A stretch of DNA of 17,199 nt from Flavobacteriaceae bacterium (GTDB taxonomy: Bacteria; Bacteroidota; Bacteroidia; Flavobacteriales; Weeksellaceae), in assembly GCA_031289875.1 (NCBI GenBank), contig JAITOO010000210.1, positions 1 through 17,199 of the forward strand, in the 5' to 3' direction. The notes below the pieces were generated by a model. It did no database searches. It saw nothing but the letters and a program-made list of their open reading frames with translations, and had not been told where the DNA came from. Below are positions 8,345-14,357 of the stretch, piece after piece (the first letter of the stretch is position 1; each line of letters starts with the position of its first letter). Both the position numbers and the translations under genes were made by a program.

Positions 8345-9937
8345 CTAAAACTCATTTGTAAAGTGCAGTTTTACAGATGGATATTTTTCCTGTGTCATCG
8401 TAATGCTGAAAGCGGAATCTGCCAAAAACACCAACTGTCCGAATTTGTCTTTTGCCAAAAATCTCTGTTTTATGCGTTTAAATTCCTGAAACTCTGCGGA
8501 TTTCTCGTCTTGGATTCCCACCCAACAGGCTTTGTGAATCTGCACAGGCTCGTAACTGCATTTGGCAGAATATTCGTGTTCCAAACGGTATTGAATGACC
8601 TCAAACTGCAATGCCCCAACCGTTCCGATGATTTTCCGCCCGCTCAGTTCCATAGTGAACAATTGCGCCACGCCCTCGTCCATGAGTTGGTCAATGCCTT
8701 TGGCTAATTGCTTGGCTTTCATCGGGTCGTCGTTGTTGATGTATCGAAAATGTTCGGGAGAAAAAGACGGTATTCCCTTGAAACTCAACTTTTCACCTTC
8801 GGTCAGCGTATCGCCGATTCGGAAATTTCCCGTGTCGTGCAGCCCGATAATATCTCCGGGAAAACTCTCGTCGATGATTTCTTTTTTGTCTGCAAAAAAC
8901 GCCGCAGGGCTGCTGAATTTCATCATCTTGTTCTGACGGACATGCAGATAATTTTTATTTTTTTGAAAAACGCCCGAAACGACTTTCACGAAAGCTATAC
9001 GGTCGCGGTGTTTCGGGTCCATGTTGGCGTGAATCTTAAACACAAATCCTGTGAAATCAGGTTCTTCGGGACGGACTAAGCGCAGATCGCTCATTTTCGA
9101 GAGCGGATTGGGAGCAATTTCTACGAAGGCATTCAGCAATTCCTGAACTCCAAAATTGTTCAGCGCCGAGCCGAAAAATACAGGCTGCAAAGTTCCATTC
9201 AAATATTCTTCTTTAGAAAATTCGGGATAGACGGAAGTAATGAGTTCTTGGTCGTTGCGCAAAATTTCCGCCGCTTTTGTACCGATGAGTTCATCGACCA
9301 ATGGGAGGTTAATATTATCAATCTCAATACTTTCGCCAACTTTTTGTTTTTTTTCTTCGGTGAAAAATTTAAAATTTTTCTCCCACATATTGTAAATTCC
9401 TTGAAAATCCAAACCGATTCCGATAGGCAAGGAAAGTGGCACAACACGCAGTCCGAGTTTTTGTTCCACTTCGTCGAGCAGGTCGAAAGCATCTTTTCCC
9501 TCTCGGTCTAATTTATTGATAAACACCAGCATAGGGATATTTCTCATTCGGCAGACTTCGACTAATTTTTCAGTCTGTTCTTCCACGCCTTTGGCAACGT
9601 CAATAACCACAATGACAGAATCTACGGCAGTCAGTGTGCGGTAGGTATCTTCGGCGAAGTCTTTGTGTCCGGGAGTGTCCAAAATATTGATTTTCTGTCC
9701 TTTATATTCAAAAGCCAAGACGGAAGTCGCAACGGAAATTCCCCTCTGGCGTTCAATTTCCATGAAGTCAGAAGTTGCTCCTTTTTTGATTTTATTGCTT
9801 TTCACTGCGCCTGCCTCCTGAATTGCGCCGCCAAAAAGCAATAGTTTTTCCGTCAGGGTGGTTTTTCCTGCGTCAGGGTGCGAAATGATGCCGAATGTCT
9901 TTCGTCTGTGGATTTCCTTTTCTAAGGTTTTACTCAT
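8345..9937 (-). CDS. prfC: Peptide chain release factor 3
   Basis: RF3 is the translational GTPase that removes RF1/RF2 from the ribosome after peptide release. The G-domain motifs are all in place in the 530-residue form: G1 SHPDAGKTT (19-27), with the SHPDAGKT spelling typical of RF3 rather than EF-G; G2 around RGIS (65-68); G3 DTPGH (87-91); and G4 NKLD (141-144). Domain 2 and the RF3 C-terminal domain follow. Length is within one residue or so of the E. coli protein. The ATG at 9935-9937 is the start. An in-frame TTG at 9977-9979 would add 14 residues but lies upstream of the predicted transcription start, so it is excluded. Single-gene unit, divergent from the gene at 10081. Confidence 0.97.
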   Translation of the reverse strand: MSKTLEKEIHRRKTFGIISHPDAGKTTLTEKLLLFGGAIQEAGAVKSNKIKKGATSDFMEIERQRGISVATSVLAFEYKGQKINILDTPGHKDFAEDTYRTLTAVDSVIVVIDVAKGVEEQTEKLVEVCRMRNIPMLVFINKLDREGKDAFDLLDEVEQKLGLRVVPLSLPIGIGLDFQGIYNMWEKNFKFFTEEKKQKVGESIEIDNINLPLVDELIGTKAAEILRNDQELITSVYPEFSKEEYLNGTLQPVFFGSALNNFGVQELLNAFVEIAPNPLSKMSDLRLVRPEEPDFTGFVFKIHANMDPKHRDRIAFVKVVSGVFQKNKNYLHVRQNKMMKFSSPAAFFADKKEIIDESFPGDIIGLHDTGNFRIGDTLTEGEKLSFKGIPSFSPEHFRYINNDDPMKAKQLAKGIDQLMDEGVAQLFTMELSGRKIIGTVGALQFEVIQYRLEHEYSAKCSYEPVQIHKACWVGIQDEKSAEFQEFKRIKQRFLAKDKFGQLVFLADSAFSITMTQEKYPSVKLHFTNEF

Positions 9938-9956
9938 AATTTCTGAAAAATGTGTG

Positions 9957-9987
9957 CAAAGATAGGACAGAATGAGCAATATGCCAA
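9957..9987 (-). promoter_or_regulatory. Promoter of prfC
   Basis: On the minus strand TTG (9987-9985), a 20-base spacer and TATCTTTG (9964-9957) fit the Bacteroidetes -33/-7 promoter. Transcription would begin close to 9950, about a dozen bases before the prfC ATG at 9937, and so decides the start of that gene. Confidence 0.75.
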
Positions 9988-10030
9988 TTTTTTAATGCAC
10001 TGATTGAGTGAAAGTAGGCGGGAATTAAAA

Positions 10031-10061
10031 ATTGCCATTTGACAGAAAAATTATATCTTTG
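10031..10061 (+). promoter_or_regulatory. Promoter of the beta-lactamase-fold/DUF1287 pair
   Basis: ATTG (10031-10034), a 19-base spacer and TATCTTTG (10054-10061) form a good Bacteroidetes -33/-7 promoter. A second TTTG at 10038-10041 is too close. The start site would be near 10068, giving a leader of only about 13 bases before the ATG at 10081. Confidence 0.72.
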
Positions 10062-10080
10062 CACAAAAAATAGAATTATT

Positions 10081-11139
10081 ATGAGAAAAATAACTCTTTT
10101 TTTGTTCCTTTTTTGTATAATTTTGCAGGCTCAGACCATTCCTTCTCAAAAATTAGATAGTTTGTTTGTTTCGTATGAAAAAGAAGGAAAATTGTTTGCA
10201 AATGCAGAATTGGTGCAGAACAGTAAAGTTTTATACAATTATTCCATTGGAAAACAGGATATTAAGTCAAATAAAAATTTAGATTCGCTGACAATCTTTC
10301 CCATTGGACGTTTCACGGAATTGTTTGTGCAAACGTTGTTGTTTCAAATGGAAGAGAACGGAAAACTCAAACTTTCTAACAGATTATCAGACTATTACCC
10401 GGAAATTCCTAATTCCGGCAAAATCACTTTGGAAAATTTAATGTACCATCAAAGCGGACTGAGTTCTACGGATTCACTCTTCATTGTCAATACGAGAGAA
10501 AAGGTTAAACAGTTTTTAAAAGAAAATTCATCTATTAACGGAAAGAAATACAGCAACTTGGATTATATTTTGCTCGGTTTTGTCTTGGAAGATGTTTCCA
10601 AAGAAAATTTTAGCAATTTATTGAAAAACAATATTATACAAAAATTAAATCTCCAAAGCATTTTTTATGATGAACCGCCGCTTGCGGAACAATTGGCTGT
10701 TTCTTACTCAAAACGTGAAAACGAACAATGGAAAAAGACTTATTATCAGAACCTTAGCGATTACAAGACCGCTTCGGGACTGTATGCTTCTCTGCACGAT
10801 TTGGAAATTTTTGTTTCGGCTTTGTTCGAAGGAAAATTGTTTGGGCAAAAGTATGTGAACAAGTATATCCGAGTGAAAGACAACAAGAAACGTTTGAGTT
10901 TTTATTGTGAAAAAACAGACGGAAAAGAAATTTATTCGATAAATCGAAACATCAAAAATTTTGAAATTCAGGTGAAATATGTTGATAAAAACAATCTCTG
11001 TGCCGGCGCAGCTTCCAATGCCAAAGACAATGTAAGTTTGGATTTCATCATAAATAATTTGCTTAACGCTTTCTATGACAAGCCGATACAATTTCCGAAA
11101 TTTTCTCTGATGGAAAAATGGAAAAACGGGAATGATTAA
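10081..11139 (+). CDS. Secreted beta-lactamase-fold (class C/PF00144-like) protein, probably catalytically inactive
   Basis: A 352-residue protein with a signal peptide (1-18, ending near LQAQ). It aligns with the serine beta-lactamase/D-alanyl-D-alanine peptidase family of class C type: LTIFPIGRFTELF (70-82) matches the region around the catalytic serine, NGKLKLSNRLSDYYPEIP (93-110) follows, then ITLENLMYHQSGL (115-127), the Y157-S-N159 (YxN) motif and GLYASLHDLEIF (233-244). At the SxxK position I read R77-F-T-E80, so both the nucleophile Ser and the general-base Lys are absent. The C-terminal HxG/KTG-type motif is also not visible. If the alignment is right, the protein cannot acylate substrates and is a pseudoenzyme. 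The ATG at 10081 is used because an upstream GTG/TTG-type extension would place residues before the signal peptide. The DUF1287 gene follows 28 bases later. Confidence 0.82.
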   Translation: MRKITLFLFLFCIILQAQTIPSQKLDSLFVSYEKEGKLFANAELVQNSKVLYNYSIGKQDIKSNKNLDSLTIFPIGRFTELFVQTLLFQMEENGKLKLSNRLSDYYPEIPNSGKITLENLMYHQSGLSSTDSLFIVNTREKVKQFLKENSSINGKKYSNLDYILLGFVLEDVSKENFSNLLKNNIIQKLNLQSIFYDEPPLAEQLAVSYSKRENEQWKKTYYQNLSDYKTASGLYASLHDLEIFVSALFEGKLFGQKYVNKYIRVKDNKKRLSFYCEKTDGKEIYSINRNIKNFEIQVKYVDKNNLCAGAASNAKDNVSLDFIINNLLNAFYDKPIQFPKFSLMEKWKNGND

Positions 11140-11167
11140 TTTTGTTGAGAATGAAAAATAGAATGAA

Positions 11168-11752
11168 ATGAAAAGTTTCGTTTTTACTCTTCTTTTTATT
11201 TTTCTGACAGTTTCGACGGTTACAGGACAAAGGCATTTTTACGATAGACTTGCTGACTCAACGTTCGTTTTGACAAAACAAAAAGTACAGTATGACCCAA
11301 GCTATTTCAAAATTTCTTATCCGAATGGAGATGTGCCTGCAAATAAAGGAGTTTGTACGGATGTAATAATACGAGCTTATAGAAAAGTTGGGATTGATTT
11401 GCAAAAAGAAGTTCATGAAGATATGAAAGCGAATTTTAATCAATATCCGAAATCTTGGGGCATGAAAAACACAGATACCAATATAGACCACCGACGAGTT
11501 CCCAATCTTATGACTTTTTTCTCACGGCATGGAACGGTAAAGAAAAAAACGTTAGACTCACAAGATTATCAATCGGGGGATATTGTTTGTTGGGACATAG
11601 GTAAGGGCATCAAGCACATCGGCATTGTTGTGAATAAAAAATCGACGGACGGAAAAAGATATTTAATCGTTCACAATATTGGACGCGGACAAGTTCTTGA
11701 GGATTGTTTATTCCGGTTCACGATTATTGGGCATTATCAATATAAAAAATAA
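11168..11752 (+). CDS. DUF1287 family protein, NlpC/P60-like fold, secreted
   Basis: A 194-residue protein with an N-terminal signal peptide (about 1-21, STVTGQ). The DUF1287 signature is strong: YPNGDVPANKGVCTDVIIRAY (51-71), VHEDM (82-86), NIDHRRVPNLMTFF (105-118), SGDIVCWD (136-143) and IKHIGIVV (148-155). C63, H150 and H169 fit the Cys-His arrangement of NlpC/P60-type papain-fold amidases, so a role in cleaving cell-wall peptides is likely, but this is inferred from fold. It directly follows the beta-lactamase-fold gene on the same strand, with no promoter-like sequence between them, so both probably lie on one transcript. Both are predicted to be exported to the periplasm. Confidence 0.92.
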   Translation: MKSFVFTLLFIFLTVSTVTGQRHFYDRLADSTFVLTKQKVQYDPSYFKISYPNGDVPANKGVCTDVIIRAYRKVGIDLQKEVHEDMKANFNQYPKSWGMKNTDTNIDHRRVPNLMTFFSRHGTVKKKTLDSQDYQSGDIVCWDIGKGIKHIGIVVNKKSTDGKRYLIVHNIGRGQVLEDCLFRFTIIGHYQYKK

Positions 11753-12093
11753 TGGCTTTGCTCGTGAGACAATTTTCCGGTGTTAATCCTGCATACCCCA
11801 ACTCGCCGTCCTGCCCTCATTATGGGTTTGGGTGTGTGTTTCGCTGTCTTTGCTCCCGCCCGCGCTTCAGCATCGGCAACCACGCCTTGAAATACAAAAT
11901 GCCATTCACCACTCGACAGCAAGATATTGTTGAAGATTATTCGCCGCATCGCATTAGATATGTTTATGAAATAGAGCGAATTATCACCAATAAAGTACTG
12001 TCAGTTTTGGTTCATTCCAACCATAGCACTCAAACAGCCGCATTATGATCATTTGGAAATAAACGAGTTTTGGAATTGCAATTAATCAAACAC
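11753..12093. other. Non-genic 341-base stretch with GC-rich segment and transposase relic
   Basis: This gap lies between two convergent genes. Bases 11801-11890 hold 54 G/C of 90 by my count, far above the flanking AT-rich DNA. An open reading frame runs from the ATG at 11752 to 12048, but it begins inside the preceding stop codon and has no credible N-terminus. The segment from about 11944 to 12085 resembles a piece of an IS1-like transposase (separate entry). I see no clear terminator for either flanking gene. Confidence 0.6.
11944..12085 (+). pseudogene. Degenerate IS1-like transposase fragment (frameshifted)
   Basis: Two adjacent plus-strand frames together resemble the middle of Bacteroidota IS1-family transposases. 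In the first frame, ending at the TGA at 12046-12048, TNKVLSVLVHSN (about 11986-12021) fits the helix-turn-helix part usually written like INKVLSVLVxSN. In the next frame, KQPHYDHLEINEFW (12032-12073) fits the family's HYDxLEIDEFWTYVG segment, which contains the first catalytic Asp; here it is Asn. A one-base frame change between about 12020 and 12043 joins the two. The N-terminal zinc-ribbon part and the rest of the DDE domain are missing, and a stop follows at 12083-12085. I see no terminal inverted repeats or target duplication. The comparison is from memory of the family, so moderate confidence. Confidence 0.5.
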
Positions 12094-12897
12094 TTACCAA
12101 CTTCCGCTTGCACCGCCGCCTCCGAAACTTCCGCCGCCTCCGAAACCGCCAAAGCCTCCACCTGATGAACTTCCGCCGCCCCAGCCGCCGCTGCTTCCCC
12201 AGCCACCGAAACCGCCAAAGTTGCTGCCCCAACTGTCTCGGTAGCGTCTTTTTCCGCTTCGGTCGTAATACGTTCCGCCTCCGTTGCCTCCGCTGCCGAA
12301 AAGAATAACGACGAAAAGAATAATGATGAAAATGATGATTCCCGCACCGATGTTTCCGCCCCAATCATCGTCGTTGCCGGACTTGGGCAGAGCTTTAAAT
12401 TTTCCTTGCAAAACATTGAAAATCTGATCCGTACCCGAATTAATCGCGCCATAGTAATCGTTGCTTTTCAGATAGGGAACCATGTAGTTTCTGATAATAA
12501 GCCCCGAAACCATATCGGTCATGACATCTTCTGTTCCCCGTCCGTTTTGAATGGCTAACTTCCTGTCGTCCACTGCGATTAACAATAAAATACCGTTGTT
12601 TTTGCCTTTCTGCCCGACTTTCCATTTCTCTCCCCATTTCGCTCCGACGTAGTTAATGTCGTCGCCGTCGAGAGTCTTGATTGTGCAGACGAGAATTTCC
12701 GTTGAGGTGGAATCTGAATAGGCAATGAGTTTATCATTCAGATTTTGAATCTGTTCGGCAGACAAAACATGGGCATAATCATTGACGGGATAGATGACAG
12801 ACGGCGGGTCGGGAATCTTAAATTCCGTCTGTGCGAAAAGGAATCCTCCGCATAAAATATTTAAAATCAACAAAATACAACTAACGTGATATTTCAT
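12094..12897 (-). CDS. TPM-domain protein with glycine-rich tail (YgcG-like)
   Basis: A 267-residue membrane-anchored protein. A signal peptide (1-22, ending GGFLFAQ) is followed by a TPM domain (about 34-165) recognisable from VNDYAHVLSAEQIQNLNDKL (38-57), STEILVCTI (65-73), NNGILLLIAVDDRKLAIQNGRG (100-121) and GAINSGTDQIFNVLQG (150-165). One transmembrane helix lies at about 184-200, and the last 67 residues are rich in Gly, Ser, Phe and Trp. TPM domains occur in a plant thylakoid PSII-repair protein and in many bacterial proteins co-encoded with LemA; the biochemical role in bacteria is not settled. The start overlaps the end of the second TPM gene by 17 bases, so the two are coupled. It is the last gene of lemA-TPM-TPM. 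Confidence 0.92.
   Translation of the reverse strand: MKYHVSCILLILNILCGGFLFAQTEFKIPDPPSVIYPVNDYAHVLSAEQIQNLNDKLIAYSDSTSTEILVCTIKTLDGDDINYVGAKWGEKWKVGQKGKNNGILLLIAVDDRKLAIQNGRGTEDVMTDMVSGLIIRNYMVPYLKSNDYYGAINSGTDQIFNVLQGKFKALPKSGNDDDWGGNIGAGIIIFIIILFVVILFGSGGNGGGTYYDRSGKRRYRDSWGSNFGGFGGWGSSGGWGGGSSSGGGFGGFGGGGSFGGGGASGSW
12140..12220 (-). repeat. Repeated DNA in the glycine-rich tail of the TPM protein
   Basis: The 15-base string ccgaaaccgccaaag occurs at 12140-12154 and 12206-12220, each encoding a Phe-Gly-Gly-Phe-Gly unit. Shorter ccgcc/tccgaa repeats fill 12094-12300. These come from the low-complexity Gly-rich tail and also generate long spurious frames on both strands. Confidence 0.7.
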
Positions 12898-13303
12898 TCG
12901 GAAGTTCGTTTAGGTTTTGTCCCGAAGCGGGAAAATATTTTTTCAGTTGATGACCTGTTTTTAGAATGGCAGAAACCAGTCCGTCCTTGAATTTTCCTTC
13001 TTTGAAAGAAGCCGTGATTTCCTGTGAAAGGTTGTTCCAGAAAGTTTGTTTCACATGTTGGTGAATGTTTTCGTCCCCGATGACGGCAATTTGCCTGTCG
13101 CTTTCCGAGATGAAAAAAAGCACGCCGTTTCTTTCCTGCGTGTTTTGCATTCCCAAATGGGCAAAAACGGCTTGGGCTTTTGCCAGAGGGTCGCCTTTCA
13201 GAGAGTTATCCAAATGTACTCGTATCTCTCCTGTGGACATTGTTTCTGCGTTTTTTATGGCTTCTACAATCTCTTTTTCATCTTCGGGAGTGAACAGTGT
13301 CAT
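12881..13303 (-). CDS. Second TPM-domain protein, short, without signal peptide
   Basis: A 140-residue protein with a TPM domain and little else: EDEKEIVEAIKNAETMSTGEI (7-27) opens the domain, RNGVLFFISESDRQIAVIGD (58-77) is the central strand region corresponding to NNGILLLIAVDDRKLAIQNG of the neighbour, and SFKEGKFKDGLVSAILKTG (99-117) is the closing helix. There is no signal peptide or membrane helix, so it is likely cytosolic or attached to partners, unlike the exported TPM protein downstream. It lies between lemA (14 bases upstream) and the larger TPM gene (17-base overlap). Two unequal TPM genes behind lemA is a common Bacteroidota arrangement. No catalytic residues are known to me. Confidence 0.9.
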   Translation of the reverse strand: MTLFTPEDEKEIVEAIKNAETMSTGEIRVHLDNSLKGDPLAKAQAVFAHLGMQNTQERNGVLFFISESDRQIAVIGDENIHQHVKQTFWNNLSQEITASFKEGKFKDGLVSAILKTGHQLKKYFPASGQNLNELPNEISR

Positions 13304-13317
13304 TGTCTGATTTTCAA

Positions 13318-13932
13318 TTATTTATTAAGCAAGTCATCTACGTTCGGCGCTTTTTCTGCTCCTGCTTCTGCCTTGAATAATCCTTTTTCCTTGAAGTTCA
13401 GAAAATTGGCTATTGTATTGGTGGGAAATACTTTTATTGCAGTGTTGTAGGCGGTTGCTGACTGGTTGAAATTGTCCCTGTCAATTTTGATTCGATTTTC
13501 CGTTCCTTCCAATTGATTTTGCAGCGCCAAGATGCTTTCATTGGCTTTTAAATCGGGGTATCTTTCCACAGAAACCAGCAGCCTTCCCAAAGCGGAACTC
13601 AATCCGTTCTGCGCATTTTGAAATTCTGACAATTTTTCAGGGGTGAGATTGGTCGGGTCTATCTGCACGGAAGTCGCTTTGGCGCGCGCTTCGATGACCT
13701 GAGTCAGCGTTTCCTGTTCATAATTGGTGGCTTTTTTCACTGTGGCAACCAGACCGGGTATCAAGTCGGCTCTTCTTTGATAAGAAGTTTCCACGTTACT
13801 CCATTTGAGGGTTACATCCTGTTCCAACGGAATCAATGCGTTGTACTTGGACACGCCCCAGCCAACAATGATGAGCAGAAATACAATGACAACTCCCAAA
13901 ATTCCTGCTCCAATAAGACAACCTTTCTTCAT
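13318..13932 (-). CDS. lemA: LemA family protein
   Basis: A 204-residue protein with one N-terminal transmembrane helix (about 5-26) and a long helical bundle. LemA signatures are plain: YNALIPLEQDVTLKWSNVET (30-49), YQRRADLIPGLVATVKK (51-67), E72 to A83 (ETLTQVIEARAK), GRLLVSVERYPDLKANES (116-133) and ENRIKIDRDNFNQSATAYN (145-163). The family is predicted to have its N-terminus outside and the helical domain inside or at the membrane. No enzymatic function is established. It heads the lemA-TPM-TPM unit, with a -7 element at 13967-13974 about 35 bases upstream. Confidence 0.96.
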   Translation of the reverse strand: MKKGCLIGAGILGVVIVFLLIIVGWGVSKYNALIPLEQDVTLKWSNVETSYQRRADLIPGLVATVKKATNYEQETLTQVIEARAKATSVQIDPTNLTPEKLSEFQNAQNGLSSALGRLLVSVERYPDLKANESILALQNQLEGTENRIKIDRDNFNQSATAYNTAIKVFPTNTIANFLNFKEKGLFKAEAGAEKAPNVDDLLNK

Positions 13933-13966
13933 AATTAAAATATTAAGTTCTTAAATATAATTAATG

Positions 13967-13974
13967 CAAAGATA
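13967..13974 (-). promoter_or_regulatory. -7 element of the lemA-TPM-TPM unit
   Basis: On the minus strand the octamer is TATCTTTG, identical to the elements before prfC, the beta-lactamase-fold gene and the azurin gene. Transcription would begin near 13960, about 28 bases before the lemA ATG. I find no TTG at the expected -33 spacing, so the promoter may need an activator or have a divergent -33 box. Confidence 0.6.
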
Positions 13975-14103
13975 AGAAACAAAAATCACACCATGTATTA
14001 ATTGTAGGAGATTTTGCAATGGCTCCGTAATTTCAATTAGTAAATGCAAATTTAGGTTATTAAAATAAAAAAATTCTTTGAGAAAAATTTTCTAATCAAA
14101 AAG

Positions 14104-14119
14104 TATGATTTATGTCATA
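14104..14119. promoter_or_regulatory. Candidate Crp/Fnr-family operator
   Basis: TATGA-TTTATG-TCATA is a perfect 5+5 inverted repeat with a six-base centre, the TGA-N6-TCA geometry of Crp/Fnr family sites. It lies about 125 bases upstream of the azurin -33 element and about 130 bases upstream of the lemA -7 element. This position is far for class I/II activation of either gene. Prediction from spacing only. Confidence 0.35.
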
Positions 14120-14168
14120 TTGATGTGTTTTCGATAGGGAAAATTGAGTTGTTTTTACTTTTTTATGA

Positions 14169-14181
14169 TTTGATTATCAAA
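14169..14181. repeat. 13-base palindrome TTTGAT-T-ATCAAA
   Basis: A perfect inverted repeat with a single central base, 63 bases upstream of the azurin -33 element. It may be an operator for an unknown regulator. AT-rich DNA makes short palindromes common, so the evidence is weak. Confidence 0.25.
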
Positions 14182-14243
14182 GGGTTTATGATTTTGTGAA
14201 ATTTTTGTTCTTGTTTTAAAAATTATTAATGCCTGCAATGTTT

Positions 14244-14274
14244 TTTGTTTATTAAAAAATAAATTATATCTTTG
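14244..14274 (+). promoter_or_regulatory. Promoter of the azurin-like gene
   Basis: TTTG (14244-14247), a 19-base spacer and TATCTTTG (14267-14274) match the Bacteroidetes -33/-7 promoter exactly. Transcription would start near 14281, leaving a 77-base leader, longer than for the other genes here. Confidence 0.8.
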
Positions 14275-14357
14275 ACCCGCTTAATATTTGCAAGGGTAAA
14301 CAGCAGATAGACAGTATGAAAAAAAATTAAATATAACATACAAAAAAAACAAAAAAA

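Larger units (their letters stand above)
13933..14357. other. 425-base AT-rich divergent control region between lemA and the azurin-like gene
   Basis: No gene is visible. The region holds the lemA -7 element near its left end, the azurin promoter near its right end, a Crp/Fnr-type palindrome at 14104-14119, a 13-base palindrome at 14169-14181, and a 77-base leader between the predicted azurin start site and its ATG. The length of this gap, against 6-30 bases between most other genes, suggests regulation. Confidence 0.6.

Noticed and set aside
11737..11949. A 70-residue minus-strand frame over the GC-rich patch
   Set aside because: Basic, low-quality composition with no start context or family resemblance. 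The opposite strand also has an equally unconvincing frame, so neither is taken as a gene.
11752..12048. A 98-residue plus-strand frame starting within the stop of the DUF1287 gene
   Set aside because: The first 60 residues have no family resemblance and the end fits a broken transposase. It is better described as a chance frame running into a pseudogene.
12030..12452. Ala/Glu-rich 140-residue and Arg-rich 92-residue frames on the minus strand, and an Arg-rich plus-strand frame, over the end of the TPM gene
   Set aside because: They are alternative readings of the repetitive Gly-rich tail and follow its ccgcc/tccgaa repeats; the TPM reading has a clear domain, signal peptide and operon position.
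14171..14180. TTGAT-ATCAA halves at the 14169 palindrome as an Fnr box
   Set aside because: The half-sites are separated by one base instead of the four that Fnr needs.
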